45,238 bases of DNA from Thermodesulfovibrionales bacterium (GCA_026415695.1 JAOAGP010000056.1:1-45238); one strand, 5' to 3'; counted from the stretch's first letter, positions 1 to 9,651 are shown. Program-made: numbers and translations. The notes: a model not told the origin generated them from the letters alone.

Positions 1-993
1 CTCTGCTTTATCACCAATTAGTGCATTTGCTGATGGCTGTGTGATAAACAATCCCGCTGCCAACAGTAGCAAGCCTAAAATTACAAAAATTAGATTATTT
101 GCAATGGTTAGAAATATCCCTAACAAAGCAGTTGATAAACCAAAGATTATCAACCTTTGTCTGCCGTGTCTTGCAGATAGAGAGCCGGCTAAAGGTGACA
201 GAAAACCACTTACATAAACAAGAAATATCAGACTGATTTCGGATGTTGTGAGATTAAACGGGTGCATACTTAAATGAAATGTGATGTAGGTAAAACCTCC
301 AGTAAATGTAAAAAATAGAAAAAATGCAATGATAAATGCCCCAACAAGATATCTATTGTTGAAATGTCCCTTCATGCCTCTTAATGATGATAGGATGTCT
401 TTATTGGCAACAAATCTTTTAGATGGCGGTAATAAAAAGATTATAAGCAATGCACCAATGAGATTTAAGATTGCAAAACAGAGAAACATGGTTTTATATG
501 TTGAATACGCTGTAATCAAGCCCCCAGCCAATCTACCTGTCAGTCCTGCTGTAATCATTGCCCCAATATATATCCCTATAGCCTTCCCTCTCATGTATTC
601 TGGGAACTCTTCGTTTATGTATGCTATTGCAATGGATGCGATGCCTCCAGCAAAGACACCCTGCAAAGCCCTCATTATTAGGAATAGGTTGAAGTTTTCT
701 ATGAAGACAATCATAAGCGTTGGTATAGGCAGTAAAATTGAAGATATAGACATAATCTGTTTTCGTCCTATGAGATCAGAAAGGGGGCCATAAAACAATA
801 AGGCAATGGATAGTGCGGTAATGTTTGCAGTTACTGCAAGGCTTGCAATATCAGGAGATACTGAAAATTCTTTGCTCAACACAGGAAGGATGGGTTGAGT
901 TACATAAATATCAGATATTACAGTAACAGTGCCTATAAACAAAACAGCCATTGCAACTGAATAATGGCTATTTAAGGATTTATCTTTGTCCAT
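1..993 (-). CDS. MFS transporter (drug/sugar efflux type), 3' end cut by window edge
   Basis: Translating the minus strand from an ATG at 993 gives an open frame of 331 codons running off the left edge, so the C-terminus is missing. The protein is a chain of hydrophobic helices. The loop between helices 2 and 3 reads GPLSDLIGRKQIM, the classic major facilitator motif (G-x-L-x-D-x-x-G-R-K/R). A second hallmark, an arginine- and glycine-rich helix 4 (RALQGVFAGG), follows, then a central cytoplasmic loop and the start of the second bundle with LAGSLSARHGRQR, a second copy of the loop motif. This fits an inner-membrane proton-driven exporter of the YnfM/arabinose-efflux type; the substrate cannot be read. 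It lies 66 bases downstream of the glycosyltransferase-like gene on the same strand and may be cotranscribed. No clear Shine-Dalgarno precedes the ATG. Confidence 0.85.
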   Translation of the reverse strand, partial: MDKDKSLNSHYSVAMAVLFIGTVTVISDIYVTQPILPVLSKEFSVSPDIASLAVTANITALSIALLFYGPLSDLIGRKQIMSISSILLPIPTLMIVFIENFNLFLIMRALQGVFAGGIASIAIAYINEEFPEYMRGKAIGIYIGAMITAGLTGRLAGGLITAYSTYKTMFLCFAILNLIGALLIIFLLPPSKRFVANKDILSSLRGMKGHFNNRYLVGAFIIAFFLFFTFTGGFTYITFHLSMHPFNLTTSEISLIFLVYVSGFLSPLAGSLSARHGRQRLIIFGLSTALLGIFLTIANNLIFVILGLLLLAAGLFITQPSANALIGDKAE

Positions 994-1059
994 AAATGGT
1001 ATTAATGGTAGAGATTATCTAAATAAATATCAAAGATTGAAGGATAAGTTGAGGATTAT

Positions 1060-2028
1060 TCAGCCAAATACCTCTTTTAATTTAGTCATTACATATTCTG
1101 CCCTTTTTGTAGTTAGGTGGCATTTCAGTAGATGTTGTCTACAAGACTGTGTGATTTCTGCAGTGTTTATCTTGTCTTGCAAAACCATATCTATCTTATT
1201 GATCATCTCACCGACATCTGAAAATCTCATTATATGTTTGCCTTCAACGAAGTCATTTGGGATATGTAGTGGAGTTTTTTGAGATAGGTGAAGAGATAGG
1301 GTTGATGAGTTTTCCCAGTATCTGAATGTATCGTATCCTGCACCTTTAAGATTTACTACAACCTTGCAACTCTGAAGTGCAGCGTAGTAATCAAGCCTCC
1401 CTAATCTACCTGACGGCATCGGATTTTCAGGTGTGGGGATGTGAGTGAGGGTTAATAATGCATCCTTGTATCTTTTTTTTATCTCTTGGATGTATGTGTT
1501 TCTATTGTCTAATGAGTTGACTGAGCTTCCTAAAAAACATACTGAGTATTTTTTCTCAACATTATCAAATCTTTTAATGAGGTTTAATACCTCCTCTGGC
1601 ATTGACATTTGTAATGGAATAGTATTGTCAAATCCATCTGTCTCTCTCTGAAAGACAACATAGTTACCGATAGGGATCCTCTGTTTTGTATCCTCTCCAT
1701 CAATGATTGCAAAACGAATGTTTAGTGGAATATCCAAACTCCCTGATAATACAGTGTTTATTGCCCTGATATCACTGATTACATATGTAAAAAAACCCTT
1801 TGCTATCTTTTTTTCAATATCATCCCTGTCAATGTTTGCGTCTTGAGGAAACCACCCTTTTAAAAGCATATTTTCATCAGATACACCAGTGCCTAAATAC
1901 CCTTCATACAGACATTCTTTTTTAGGATAATCTACAACCCTTTCGCCTAATAATTTTCTTAATCCGTGAAGAAGTAAATCGGGCACATAGTTTGGGTAGG
2001 GATGGGTAAGAAAGAGGATTCTAACCAT
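1060..2028 (-). CDS. glycosyltransferase-like protein (CgeB / Glyco_trans_1_2 type)
   Basis: 322 residues. The N-terminus (MVRILFLTHPYPNYVPDLLL) looks like the first beta strand of a GT-B fold enzyme. The C-terminal part carries YYAALQSCKVVVNLKGAGYD followed by TFRYWE, then a segment ending in IPNDFVEGKHIMRF. This arrangement is typical of Glyco_trans_1_2/CgeB-like glycosyltransferases, where the F/YWE helix contributes to the sugar-nucleotide site. I see no signal peptide or membrane helix, so it is probably cytoplasmic. The start overlaps the end of the DUF47 gene by 8 bases and lacks its own ribosome binding site, so translation is probably coupled to it. Acceptor and donor are unknown. 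The family call is by motif recognition, not a search, and a non-catalytic relative is possible. Confidence 0.55.
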   Translation of the reverse strand: MVRILFLTHPYPNYVPDLLLHGLRKLLGERVVDYPKKECLYEGYLGTGVSDENMLLKGWFPQDANIDRDDIEKKIAKGFFTYVISDIRAINTVLSGSLDIPLNIRFAIIDGEDTKQRIPIGNYVVFQRETDGFDNTIPLQMSMPEEVLNLIKRFDNVEKKYSVCFLGSSVNSLDNRNTYIQEIKKRYKDALLTLTHIPTPENPMPSGRLGRLDYYAALQSCKVVVNLKGAGYDTFRYWENSSTLSLHLSQKTPLHIPNDFVEGKHIMRFSDVGEMINKIDMVLQDKINTAEITQSCRQHLLKCHLTTKRAEYVMTKLKEVFG

Positions 2029-2638
2029 ATTTTATGATGATAGTCTCAAGCACATTGGCTACATCTTCACATCTATCAGATGCTTCTTCAAGATGCTCGT
2101 AGATTTCCTTCCATTTGATTATGTAGATTGCATCCTTTGACTCATCAAAGAGTTTTGCAAGGGCGTTTCTGAAAGTTAGATCAATCTTGTTTTCAAGGCG
2201 ATTTATCTCTACACAGTATTCTTGAACTATTGAATACTTCTTTTCTTTGAGCATCTTTACCGCAAGGTGTATTACCTCTGTAGTCTTGAGTATGTCCATC
2301 GCCATAGATACTGCCTCTTTTGTGGTTTCTTTTAGGCTAAATAGACAAAATCTATCAGCTGATGCCCATATCCTGTCTATGACATCATCTAACCTTGATG
2401 CAAGATCATAGAGGTCTTTTTTATCTATGAAGGGCAACGATGTCTTGTTGAGCCTTTTTATGATGTCGTGTGTCATTATATCTCCGTCTTTTTCTACATC
2501 TTGAATCTCCTTTGTAATGATATCCATATGCTCAAGGTCTTGCATCAATTGAACTAAAAGGGCTGCACCTTTTTGCACATTCTCAGATACCTTCTCAAAC
2601 ATCTCAAAAAAACCGCTTTTTTTAACAAACAACCTCAT
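2021..2638 (-). CDS. DUF47 / PhoU-like phosphate transport accessory protein
   Basis: 205 residues, all helical and charged, matching the DUF47 (PF01865, TIGR00153) family of PhoU-like proteins in length and pattern. It starts with a short basic segment, then repeated amphipathic helices containing the family signatures DVEKDGDIMTHDI and ASRLDDVIDRIW, and ends with EHLEEASDRCEDVANVLETI. The conserved E/D-x-x-x-D clusters are the metal-binding positions of PhoU-like bundles. Members usually sit beside a Pit phosphate/sulfate permease and modulate it. Here no permease is present. The upstream neighbour, 15 bases away, is a PhoR-type kinase, which supports a phosphate-related role. An AAGGAT ribosome site precedes the ATG. 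Confidence 0.85.
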   Translation of the reverse strand: MRLFVKKSGFFEMFEKVSENVQKGAALLVQLMQDLEHMDIITKEIQDVEKDGDIMTHDIIKRLNKTSLPFIDKKDLYDLASRLDDVIDRIWASADRFCLFSLKETTKEAVSMAMDILKTTEVIHLAVKMLKEKKYSIVQEYCVEINRLENKIDLTFRNALAKLFDESKDAIYIIKWKEIYEHLEEASDRCEDVANVLETIIIKYG

Positions 2639-2653
2639 ATCAGACTATCCTTT

Positions 2654-3901
2654 CTACGATGTAATAATGCTAACCTTTGTGCCTTTACCAACTGTGCTTT
2701 CTATCTTCATCTGCCACCCATGTAGGTTTATAAGATGTTTCACTATGGCAAGACCAAGTCCTGTGCCACCTAACTCTCTTGATCTTGCCCTATCTACTCT
2801 ATAAAACCTCTCACCAAGTCTGTCAAGGTGGTCTTTTGGTATACCTATTCCTGTATCTTCCACATACAAGATGAGTATCTTTTCATTTTTGGTGATTCCT
2901 ATTGTAATAGTGCCTGTTTCCGTAAATTTGATACTATTGTCAACAAGGTTGATTAGGATTTGAATGACCTTATTCTTATCGCCGATGATTGTATTTGTTC
3001 CTGCTGGTATATTTTTTCTTATCTGAAGCCCTTTGCTTTCAGCCCTTTCTTTAAATGTCAGAATAACTGTATCTATTGCCTCCTCTGGATTAAATGCAGT
3101 CTTCTCAATCGGCATGTCTCCTAATTCTATCCTTGATAGTGTCAGAAGGTCTTCAACAAGAGCATTGAGTCTCTCACTGTGTGTTTTTATCATGTTTAAA
3201 AATCTCAAGGCATGTTCTTTGTCCTCTAAAGAGGTATCTATTAGGGTTTCCGCACTTGCCCTTATTGCAGTCAGTGGTGTTTTTATTTCATGAGATACAT
3301 TTGCTACAAAGTCTTTTCTCATCTCTTCAAGACGCTTTAGCCTTGTAATATCTTGGAGTGTAAATACCACACCAGTAACTGCCGTTGCAGAATACATGGG
3401 GACAGCAGTTACCATCACAAATATATCCTTTTGATTGATTGATATCTCTATCTCTTCTGATATTATCTCCCAAGTATCCATTGCTTCTTTGAAAAGTTCA
3501 AGCAGCTCGTTATTCCTAATAACCTCTGGTATCTTTTTCCCCTCTGGACTTGTCTTTATCCCAAGCAATTTTTTAAGTGTCTGATTGGCAAGTATAACAT
3601 TACCATTTTTATCAGTCATCAATACGCCATCTGACATCCCCCTCAATGTTGCCTCAAGCATCTGGGTTTTTTCTTCTGCCTTTTCTATCTGTCTTTGATT
3701 TGAGTCCAAAACATTGTTTATAAGTAGGGCTAATTCTCCAACAATGCCCTTGCCTTTTAAAAAAAGCATTGCACTTAGGTTACCTGTTCTGTATTCCTTT
3801 AGCAGTCTGATTATCTCTTTTATGTGCTGTGTTGTAACCTTTATATGATAAAGGGCATACAGTAGGGCTATAAACAATATTGTAATAACTACGATTTCCA
3901 C
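2654..3901 (-). CDS. PhoR-type sensor histidine kinase (PAS, HisKA, HATPase)
   Basis: 415 residues. Order: one N-terminal membrane helix (about 3-20), a HAMP-like linker with coiled coil (about 28-85), a PAS domain (about 85-185), a HisKA dimerisation domain with FVANVSHEIKTPL (phospho-acceptor His204) and a HATPase domain. The HATPase has an N box (LINLVDNSIKF), G1 box (VEDTGIGIP), F box and G2 box (GGTGLGLAIV). All catalytic motifs are intact. There is no periplasmic sensor domain, as in PhoR, so the signal may arrive through the membrane segment or PAS domain. The start is a GTG, chosen because it precedes the membrane helix; AGAGGT lies upstream. No response regulator gene adjoins it. The downstream DUF47 gene suggests a phosphate link, but phoB would have to lie elsewhere. 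Confidence 0.9.
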   Translation of the reverse strand: MEIVVITILFIALLYALYHIKVTTQHIKEIIRLLKEYRTGNLSAMLFLKGKGIVGELALLINNVLDSNQRQIEKAEEKTQMLEATLRGMSDGVLMTDKNGNVILANQTLKKLLGIKTSPEGKKIPEVIRNNELLELFKEAMDTWEIISEEIEISINQKDIFVMVTAVPMYSATAVTGVVFTLQDITRLKRLEEMRKDFVANVSHEIKTPLTAIRASAETLIDTSLEDKEHALRFLNMIKTHSERLNALVEDLLTLSRIELGDMPIEKTAFNPEEAIDTVILTFKERAESKGLQIRKNIPAGTNTIIGDKNKVIQILINLVDNSIKFTETGTITIGITKNEKILILYVEDTGIGIPKDHLDRLGERFYRVDRARSRELGGTGLGLAIVKHLINLHGWQMKIESTVGKGTKVSIITS

Positions 3902-3990
3902 TCTCGCACTTGACCTCTTGTCTGTTTAATATCCCTCTTGGATGCCAACATGATTATCTAAATCCCCAGCAATAATCAAGAGCATAATAT

Positions 3991-5943
3991 TTACACCCTA
4001 AAGACCTCAACAGATTGAGACAACCTCTTTGCTATCTGTTTTAGTGACTCAAAACTATTGGCAATCTCTGATGCCATCTGGTCTATCTCCTTTGATAGTG
4101 CAGATGACCTTTCAATATTTCTTGCTACCTCTTCTGCCGTAGAAGATTGCTCATCTACTGATGTTGATATCTGGGTAATCTCGTCTTTTACCCTTTCTAC
4201 TGCCAAGTAGATATCTGATAGTGCATTGTCAACAGTTTTGACAAAATCTGTTGCAATCCCAACCTCTTTAGATGCCTCTATCATGCTTTCAGCAGTGTTG
4301 GAAGCATCGGTCTGTATTGCTGTTATCTTTTCAGAGATGTCAACAGTTGCCTTAATTGTCTTTTCTGCTAATTTTCTAACCTCATCTGCAACTACTGCAA
4401 ATCCACGCCCTTGCTCACCAGCCCTTGCGGCTTCAATAGCAGCATTTAGGGCAAGGAGATTAGTCTGATCTGCAATGTCTTTGATGACGGTAACGATATC
4501 TCCTATCTCAGCAGACCTGTTGTTTAAAGCATCAATCAACGATGAAAGTCTGTCAGTAACATCCTTGACCTTTTGTATTGTCAAGACGGTTTCTTGCACA
4601 ACCTCCCTTCCTTTTGAGGCACTGTTCATTGCATCGGTTGAGCGTTCGGCTGCAGTGGCGGTATTTCTTGCTATGTCATTTATGGTTTGGCTCATTTCCT
4701 CGGCTGCTGTGGCAATCTGCTCTGCCTGACTGGTTTGAGTTGATATTGCATTTCTTGCCTTTTGAAGTGTTTGGTTAGATTCATTAGCAGATGTATTTAT
4801 CTCTGTGATTAGTCCTTTGATGGTGTCTCTGATGAGTTTGTGAAATACATCTAAATAGTTTTGATTAAATATTACTGCCATTTTGCCAATCTCGTCTTGT
4901 TTGGTGTATTGAAATCTCTTTGTCAAGTCAGTACCAAGAGAGCTGATAAAATCTACGAATTTATTTATTGGATTAACGGCAAGCCTCTTTATCATCAGTA
5001 ATGCTACAATTACTATCAATACACTCATCACCGAAGTAAAGATAAGGATTAGTTGCATAATACGATAAATACCCTTGAATCCCTCATCAAAATCCTCTCT
5101 TTTTTTAACAAAGAGCTCAATGCCAAACTTCTTACCAGAATAATCAATTGCGTCTGCATAGGTTGCATAAATATCCTTGTTTAAGATGTACCCTTTTTCT
5201 AACAGTTCTTTAAAATTTACTTTTCTTGCCATGTTTACGGTCTCTTCATCAAACCACTTTGCATTAGCTGCAAGATACACATCTCCAACAGGTAAATCCC
5301 CAGCAGACTTCTTAAATTCTTGTTCATTTACTGCTCCTTTATCCACAAGAAGCATGTAATAACTCTTATCAGATTTAAATGCCCTACTTATGCTTCCAAC
5401 CCCCATCTGCACTTCTACAAGTCCAATCACATTTTTTGCTTGGTCATAAACAGGGGTCATTGCTCTAAGGTATGCACCTGCTCTTCCAACTTCCATACCT
5501 GTCATTGTTTTTTTGTCCTGTAAAACCTTCTTAGGCAGTGGTCTATCAATAATATCGTTTCTTTCTTGAGAGTAAGACCTATAAAAACTTGTAAGATTTG
5601 CCCTCATCAAGTGGATACGGGTTCCTTTGAAATCAAATCCCTCAAAACTTTTTATGAAATCCTTGATCTGGCTTTCTGCGATTGTATGATTGTCTTTTAG
5701 GAAGGCTTCAATTATCTTCTGATTTTCGGCAATTAATATAGCGTTTGTGCCCATTAAATCGAGTTTATCTTTGACCTTTTCTTTTAATTGTTTTACAAGG
5801 ATGTCTCTTTCAATGCGAGCCTTTTCTGATTGCAAATTCCTTGAAAATATGTAAAAAACACCCAATTCTAACAGCAATACCACTACAATCACTGATAACA
5901 AGGAAATTACTAACTTTCCGCTTATGGATTTTGTAAAGTTCAT
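3991..5943 (-). CDS. methyl-accepting chemotaxis protein with periplasmic Cache-like sensor
   Basis: 650 residues with classic receptor topology: membrane helix 1 (about 11-33), a periplasmic domain of about 260 residues, membrane helix 2 (about 295-320), HAMP, then a long coiled-coil signalling domain. The cytoplasmic hairpin tip reads [20 protein letters not shown], followed by [18 protein letters not shown], the CheA/CheW-binding region. The periplasmic part contains [13 protein letters not shown] and LVEVQMG stretches typical of Cache-type ligand-binding domains, but the ligand cannot be inferred. The C-terminus lacks the NWETF-type pentapeptide that recruits CheR/CheB. A GGAGG lies about 13 bases before the ATG, rather far, but a stop in the upstream frame rules out an earlier start. 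No other che genes are nearby. Confidence 0.93.
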   Translation of the reverse strand: MNFTKSISGKLVISLLSVIVVVLLLELGVFYIFSRNLQSEKARIERDILVKQLKEKVKDKLDLMGTNAILIAENQKIIEAFLKDNHTIAESQIKDFIKSFEGFDFKGTRIHLMRANLTSFYRSYSQERNDIIDRPLPKKVLQDKKTMTGMEVGRAGAYLRAMTPVYDQAKNVIGLVEVQMGVGSISRAFKSDKSYYMLLVDKGAVNEQEFKKSAGDLPVGDVYLAANAKWFDEETVNMARKVNFKELLEKGYILNKDIYATYADAIDYSGKKFGIELFVKKREDFDEGFKGIYRIMQLILIFTSVMSVLIVIVALLMIKRLAVNPINKFVDFISSLGTDLTKRFQYTKQDEIGKMAVIFNQNYLDVFHKLIRDTIKGLITEINTSANESNQTLQKARNAISTQTSQAEQIATAAEEMSQTINDIARNTATAAERSTDAMNSASKGREVVQETVLTIQKVKDVTDRLSSLIDALNNRSAEIGDIVTVIKDIADQTNLLALNAAIEAARAGEQGRGFAVVADEVRKLAEKTIKATVDISEKITAIQTDASNTAESMIEASKEVGIATDFVKTVDNALSDIYLAVERVKDEITQISTSVDEQSSTAEEVARNIERSSALSKEIDQMASEIANSFESLKQIAKRLSQSVEVFRV

Positions 5944-6065
5944 AGTTTCTTACCAACCTCCTTATGAATCTAAATTTATGATATTGCCACAGTATAAAGA
6001 CTAAATTCTGCAAATCAAGGATGTATTAGAATCACAGATCTAAAGACATTGATAAACAGTTTTTT

Positions 6066-8000
6066 TTACTTAACCCTTGCCCCTTGAGATACATCCCTGT
6101 CAAGTGTTAACACTGATAACCTTCCTTCACTATCAGTTGCTGCAAGGAGCATTCCTCTTGATTCAACCCCCATTAGTTTAACTGGTTTTAGATTGGTGAC
6201 TACTACTATCTTCTTGCCAATAAGGTCATCTGGAGAATATGCCTTACCAATACCTGCTACAATCTGTCTTTTTTCACCAGTGTCAACCTCAAGCCTGATG
6301 AGTTTATCAGATTTTTTAACCCTTTCAGCGTGTAAGACCAAGCCTGTTTTGAGTTCAACCTTTGCAAAGTCTTCAATACTAATCAGATTATCAGAAGTTG
6401 TTTGTGGTATTTCTTTATTTTCTTCTTTAGGCTTAATTTCAATACGAGGGAATATCCCTTCACCCCTTTTTATAACAGTTTGGGGGGTTAATCTGCCCCA
6501 TTTTCCTTCTTGACCTAAATCCAAATTATCCAATTCAACATTTAGGCCAAGTTGATATAGTATCTTTTGTGCACTGTCAGGCATAAATGGTAGCAGATAC
6601 AAGGCTACTATTCGTAAGCCTTCTGCAGAGGTGTAAAGCACTTCTTTTAGTTGGTCGTGTTTATCTTTATCTTTAGCCAATGTCCACGGTTGATTCGTAT
6701 CTATGTATTTGTTTAATGCAGAGATTAAAGTCCATATCTCATCCAGTGCCTTGTGAAATGACAATACCTTTAGGTGTTTTTCTATGGTTTCTGCAAGATT
6801 TAGGGCAATGTCTTTAATCTCATTGTTGTATGTTGAGGTTTCAGGTATTTTGCCAGATGTGTATTTATTTATCATCATCAAGACCCTGCTTGTTAAGTTT
6901 CCTAAATCGTTTGCTAAATCAACATTTATCCTTTTTACTATTGCTGCTTCTGAAAAATCACCATCCAATCCAAAAGGGACTTCTCTAAAGAGAAAGAATC
7001 TAAATGCATCTACGCCAAATCGTTCTGCAATATCTTGAGGGTTGACTACATTGCCAAGTGATTTTGACATCTTCTTCCCTTCAATTGTCCACCATCCATG
7101 AGCAAATATGTTTTTGGGTAATGGTAACCCTACTGCCATGAGCATTGTTGACCAATATACAGAATGTGTGGTGAGGATGTCTTTACCTATGATATGGTGA
7201 TTTGCAGGCCACCAACATGAAGAAAAGATTGGGTCGGCATCATCTTTTCCCTCAATCCTTGCCCACACAGGACATAGATAGAGTGTTGCGGATAGATAGT
7301 TTAATAGTGCATCAAACCATACATATGTGACATATTCTTCATCAAATGGTAAGGGAATCCCCCAAGATAGTCTATTTTTGGGTCTTGATATGCATAGGTC
7401 ACCAAGTGTGTTTGATTTTAAAAAACCTAAAACCTCGTTCCTTCTCGTTTCTGGTAGTATAAAACCTTCATTTTGTTCTATGTATGTTATGAGTTGATCT
7501 TGGTATTTTGACATCAAGAAGAAGTAGTTGTCTTCTTGTATGTCTTCTACAGGTCTCCCGCAATCAGGGCATTTTCCATCAATCAAATCCTTGGGAGTCC
7601 AAAACCGCTCACACGGCGTGCAATACATCCCTTTGTAAGTTCTTTTCTCTATCTCTCCTTTATCTTTTAGTCTTTGAAGTATCTCTCTTACAATATTTTT
7701 GTGTCCTTCATCGGTGGTTCTAATAAATGCATCGTATGAGATGTTTAATGTCTTCCAAAGGCTTCTAAAGTTTTCTACATAGATATCGGCATGTTGTTGA
7801 GGTGTGTGCCCTTTTTCTTGCGCTGCTTTTTGTATCTTTTGCCCGTGTTCATCCGTGCCTGTTAGAAAAAATACCTGTCTGCCTTTCAGCCTGTTGTATC
7901 TTGCTAATATATCAGCTGCTATGGTGGTATAGGCGTGACCAATGTGCGGTGAATCATTGACATAGTATATTGGTGTTGTAACATAAAATCTCTCTTTCAT
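6066..8000 (-). CDS. metG: methionyl-tRNA synthetase with C-terminal tRNA-binding domain
   Basis: 644 residues; charges tRNA-Met with methionine in the cytoplasm. The class I signature HIGH is at residues 19-22 and KMSKS at 310-314. A zinc knuckle is formed by Cys127, Cys130, Cys144 and Cys147 (CTPC and CPDC). The helical anticodon-binding domain spans about 360-500. The last 100 residues (from about 545, IEDFAKVELKTG) form an OB-fold EMAP/Trbp111-like tRNA-binding and dimerisation domain, as in the longer bacterial MetG proteins. A linker rich in Glu and Lys (KPKEENKEIP) joins the two. The ATG overlaps the stop of ricT by 4 bases, so the pair is translationally coupled; the ricT-metG order is common in bacteria. 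Confidence 0.97.
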   Translation of the reverse strand: MKERFYVTTPIYYVNDSPHIGHAYTTIAADILARYNRLKGRQVFFLTGTDEHGQKIQKAAQEKGHTPQQHADIYVENFRSLWKTLNISYDAFIRTTDEGHKNIVREILQRLKDKGEIEKRTYKGMYCTPCERFWTPKDLIDGKCPDCGRPVEDIQEDNYFFLMSKYQDQLITYIEQNEGFILPETRRNEVLGFLKSNTLGDLCISRPKNRLSWGIPLPFDEEYVTYVWFDALLNYLSATLYLCPVWARIEGKDDADPIFSSCWWPANHHIIGKDILTTHSVYWSTMLMAVGLPLPKNIFAHGWWTIEGKKMSKSLGNVVNPQDIAERFGVDAFRFFLFREVPFGLDGDFSEAAIVKRINVDLANDLGNLTSRVLMMINKYTSGKIPETSTYNNEIKDIALNLAETIEKHLKVLSFHKALDEIWTLISALNKYIDTNQPWTLAKDKDKHDQLKEVLYTSAEGLRIVALYLLPFMPDSAQKILYQLGLNVELDNLDLGQEGKWGRLTPQTVIKRGEGIFPRIEIKPKEENKEIPQTTSDNLISIEDFAKVELKTGLVLHAERVKKSDKLIRLEVDTGEKRQIVAGIGKAYSPDDLIGKKIVVVTNLKPVKLMGVESRGMLLAATDSEGRLSVLTLDRDVSQGARVK

Positions 8001-8923
8001 CTTTTAAAATATCTCCTCTTTTTGTGATGTTTTCTGTCAAAGTGGGGTTTGTCTTTTTTATTAAAACTCTTATCTTCGTCCTGTTGTATTGTTTCTTCTT
8101 TGTTATTTTCAGTAGTGTCTAATTCGGTGATGACTTCATTCTGTGTTAAAACTGTTGAGGGTTTTTCTGGGATGGTTTCGGAGTCTTCTTCATCAATCTT
8201 TGATAGGATGTCAGCCATCGTTGTATCATCTTGACTGATGGTGGTGTCTTCGTCTAATGTTGGTATCTCGTCTTCAGCTACAATCTCCTTTAAGTCTCCC
8301 TCAAACTCATATCTTAAGCAACACATAAGCCTGCCGCATACACCTGATAACTTTGCGACATTCAACACCAATGATTGATCCTTTGCCATCTTGATAGCAA
8401 CAGGGTCAAAATTTGTAAGGAATGTGCTACAGCAAAACTCCCTACCACAAATCCCTATGCCACCAACCATCTTAGACTCATCCCTGACCCCTATCTGTCT
8501 CATCTCAATTCGTGTTTTAAATCTTGCAGCGAGGTCTTTTACCAATTCCCTAAAATCTACCCTGCCATCAGCGGTAAAATAGAATATTATCCTTTTTCTA
8601 TCAAGGGTTGCTTCTGTGGTTACAAGTTTCATAACCATACCCCTTGCCTTTATCCTCTCAAGACAAAAATCATATGCCTCTTTTTCAAGTGTCTTGTTTT
8701 GCTCAAGGGTTTTGAAATCCTCTTCGGTGGCAATGCGTATTATCTTTTTTAATGGTCGTTCTTCCTGTTCTATGAAATGGGTTCCTTTGATTACTTTACC
8801 TATTGTCAGACCAAAATCCGATTCAACAATGACTGTGTCACCTTGTTTTACCTCAAGACCATCTGTGTCAAATGTGTAAATCTTACCTGCATTTTTAAAT
8901 CTGATTCCAGCCACATGTGGCAT
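7997..8923 (-). CDS. ricT: PSP1-domain protein RicT (YaaT) homologue
   Basis: 308 residues. Residues 1-210 match the PSP1/RicT family, including the paired cysteine motifs GICGREFCCSTF (Cys159, 164, 165) and GVCGRLMCCLRYEF (Cys196, 201, 202). In Bacillus, RicT forms a complex with RicA and RicF that binds [4Fe-4S] clusters and promotes RNA maturation with RNase Y. The roughly 100-residue C-terminal tail is first acidic (Asp/Glu/Thr-rich) and then ends in a basic stretch (FDRKHHKKRRYFKR), suggesting a disordered, nucleic-acid-binding end. A GGAG site precedes the ATG. It heads a ricT-metG unit. No ricA, ricF or holB is seen here, although holB often precedes ricT. Confidence 0.9.
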   Translation of the reverse strand: MPHVAGIRFKNAGKIYTFDTDGLEVKQGDTVIVESDFGLTIGKVIKGTHFIEQEERPLKKIIRIATEEDFKTLEQNKTLEKEAYDFCLERIKARGMVMKLVTTEATLDRKRIIFYFTADGRVDFRELVKDLAARFKTRIEMRQIGVRDESKMVGGIGICGREFCCSTFLTNFDPVAIKMAKDQSLVLNVAKLSGVCGRLMCCLRYEFEGDLKEIVAEDEIPTLDEDTTISQDDTTMADILSKIDEEDSETIPEKPSTVLTQNEVITELDTTENNKEETIQQDEDKSFNKKDKPHFDRKHHKKRRYFKR

Positions 8924-9042
8924 CTATTTTTTGTCTCCTTTAATCAGGGTATATATTGTATAAGCAAGATTGATGTTTTAATTGAGCCTAATATTATAAT
9001 TAATTATGGTCTGAAATATGAAATTTTTTAGAAAATAAATTT

Positions 9043-9051
9043 TGGTATAAT
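9043..9051 (+). promoter_or_regulatory. extended -10 promoter for lipoprotein/HsdR-N-like operon
   Basis: TGGTATAAT matches the extended -10 consensus (TGnTATAAT) exactly. No good -35 is visible, which is usual for extended -10 promoters. It would start transcription near 9058, giving a leader of about 50 bases before the TTG at 9108. It lies in the 184-base divergent gap between ricT and the lipoprotein gene. Confidence 0.5.
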
Positions 9052-9107
9052 ATAAACATCTGTATCACCATTTTATTTATATCAAATATTAGCAGATGGA
9101 GGGGCAT

Positions 9108-9632
9108 TTGAAAAACATATTTATCGTCTTTTGTATTTTAACTTTATTTCTGTTTATATCTTGTAAAGATAAACAGCAGGACAAACCACCAATCCCACAA
9201 GTGCCACTTCAACAAATGCCTGAAAAACAAATGTCATCAGATACCCCTATGATGAATCCGCATGGCAACATCAAAAAAACTGAAAAAAGGATAGAATTGC
9301 CTGATAGTGTCAGGATGAAATGGACAAAGGCAGTGATAGTTGTAGAAGATTTGAAGAATAAAACAAGGTATGAGCAGACTGTAAACATTGGTTCTGAATT
9401 TACCCTAAAGAATTCAAATATTGTAGTAAGAACGAGGGAGTTTATCCCTGATTTTAGAATGACTGATACTACTATAACTACAGCAAGTAACGAGTTAAAC
9501 AATCCTGCATTGAGGATTGAGGTTTATGAAGGGGATAAAGATATCTTTAAAGGTTGGTTATATATGAAATTCCCAGATATCCATCCTTTTGAGCACGAGA
9601 GGTATTCAATAAAACTCAAGAATGTTATTTAA
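9108..9632 (+). CDS. DUF2155-family lipoprotein, TTG start
   Basis: 174 residues from the chosen TTG. An in-frame ATG at 9096 overlaps the Shine-Dalgarno itself (GGAGGGG at 9098-9104), so the start 5 bases beyond GGAGG is more likely. A short basic and hydrophobic signal ends in a lipobox LFISC, predicting a lipid-anchored Cys after cleavage. After a Pro/Gln-rich linker (about 20-60) comes a domain with WTKAVIVVEDLKNKT, a TRYEQTVNIGSEF strand and an ending with FKGWLYMKFPDIHPFEHERY. This matches DUF2155 proteins known from Desulfobacterota and Nitrospirota (GW-hydrophobic, His and terminal H/ER-Y). Function is unknown; it is probably on the periplasmic face of the outer membrane. The next gene follows 19 bases downstream behind its own GGAGGAG. 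Confidence 0.75.
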   Translation: MKNIFIVFCILTLFLFISCKDKQQDKPPIPQVPLQQMPEKQMSSDTPMMNPHGNIKKTEKRIELPDSVRMKWTKAVIVVEDLKNKTRYEQTVNIGSEFTLKNSNIVVRTREFIPDFRMTDTTITTASNELNNPALRIEVYEGDKDIFKGWLYMKFPDIHPFEHERYSIKLKNVI

Positions 9633-9651
9633 ACATCAGGAGGAGACATAG

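Noticed and set aside
329-793. A 154-residue plus-strand frame inside the MFS region
   Set aside because: It is antisense to a convincing MFS transporter on the minus strand, whose helices and loop motifs read continuously from 993 to 1.
5810-6013. A 67-residue minus-strand reading frame upstream of the chemotaxis receptor
   Set aside because: It overlaps the receptor start in another frame, has no ribosome site and has no protein-like features; the receptor frame is clearly real.
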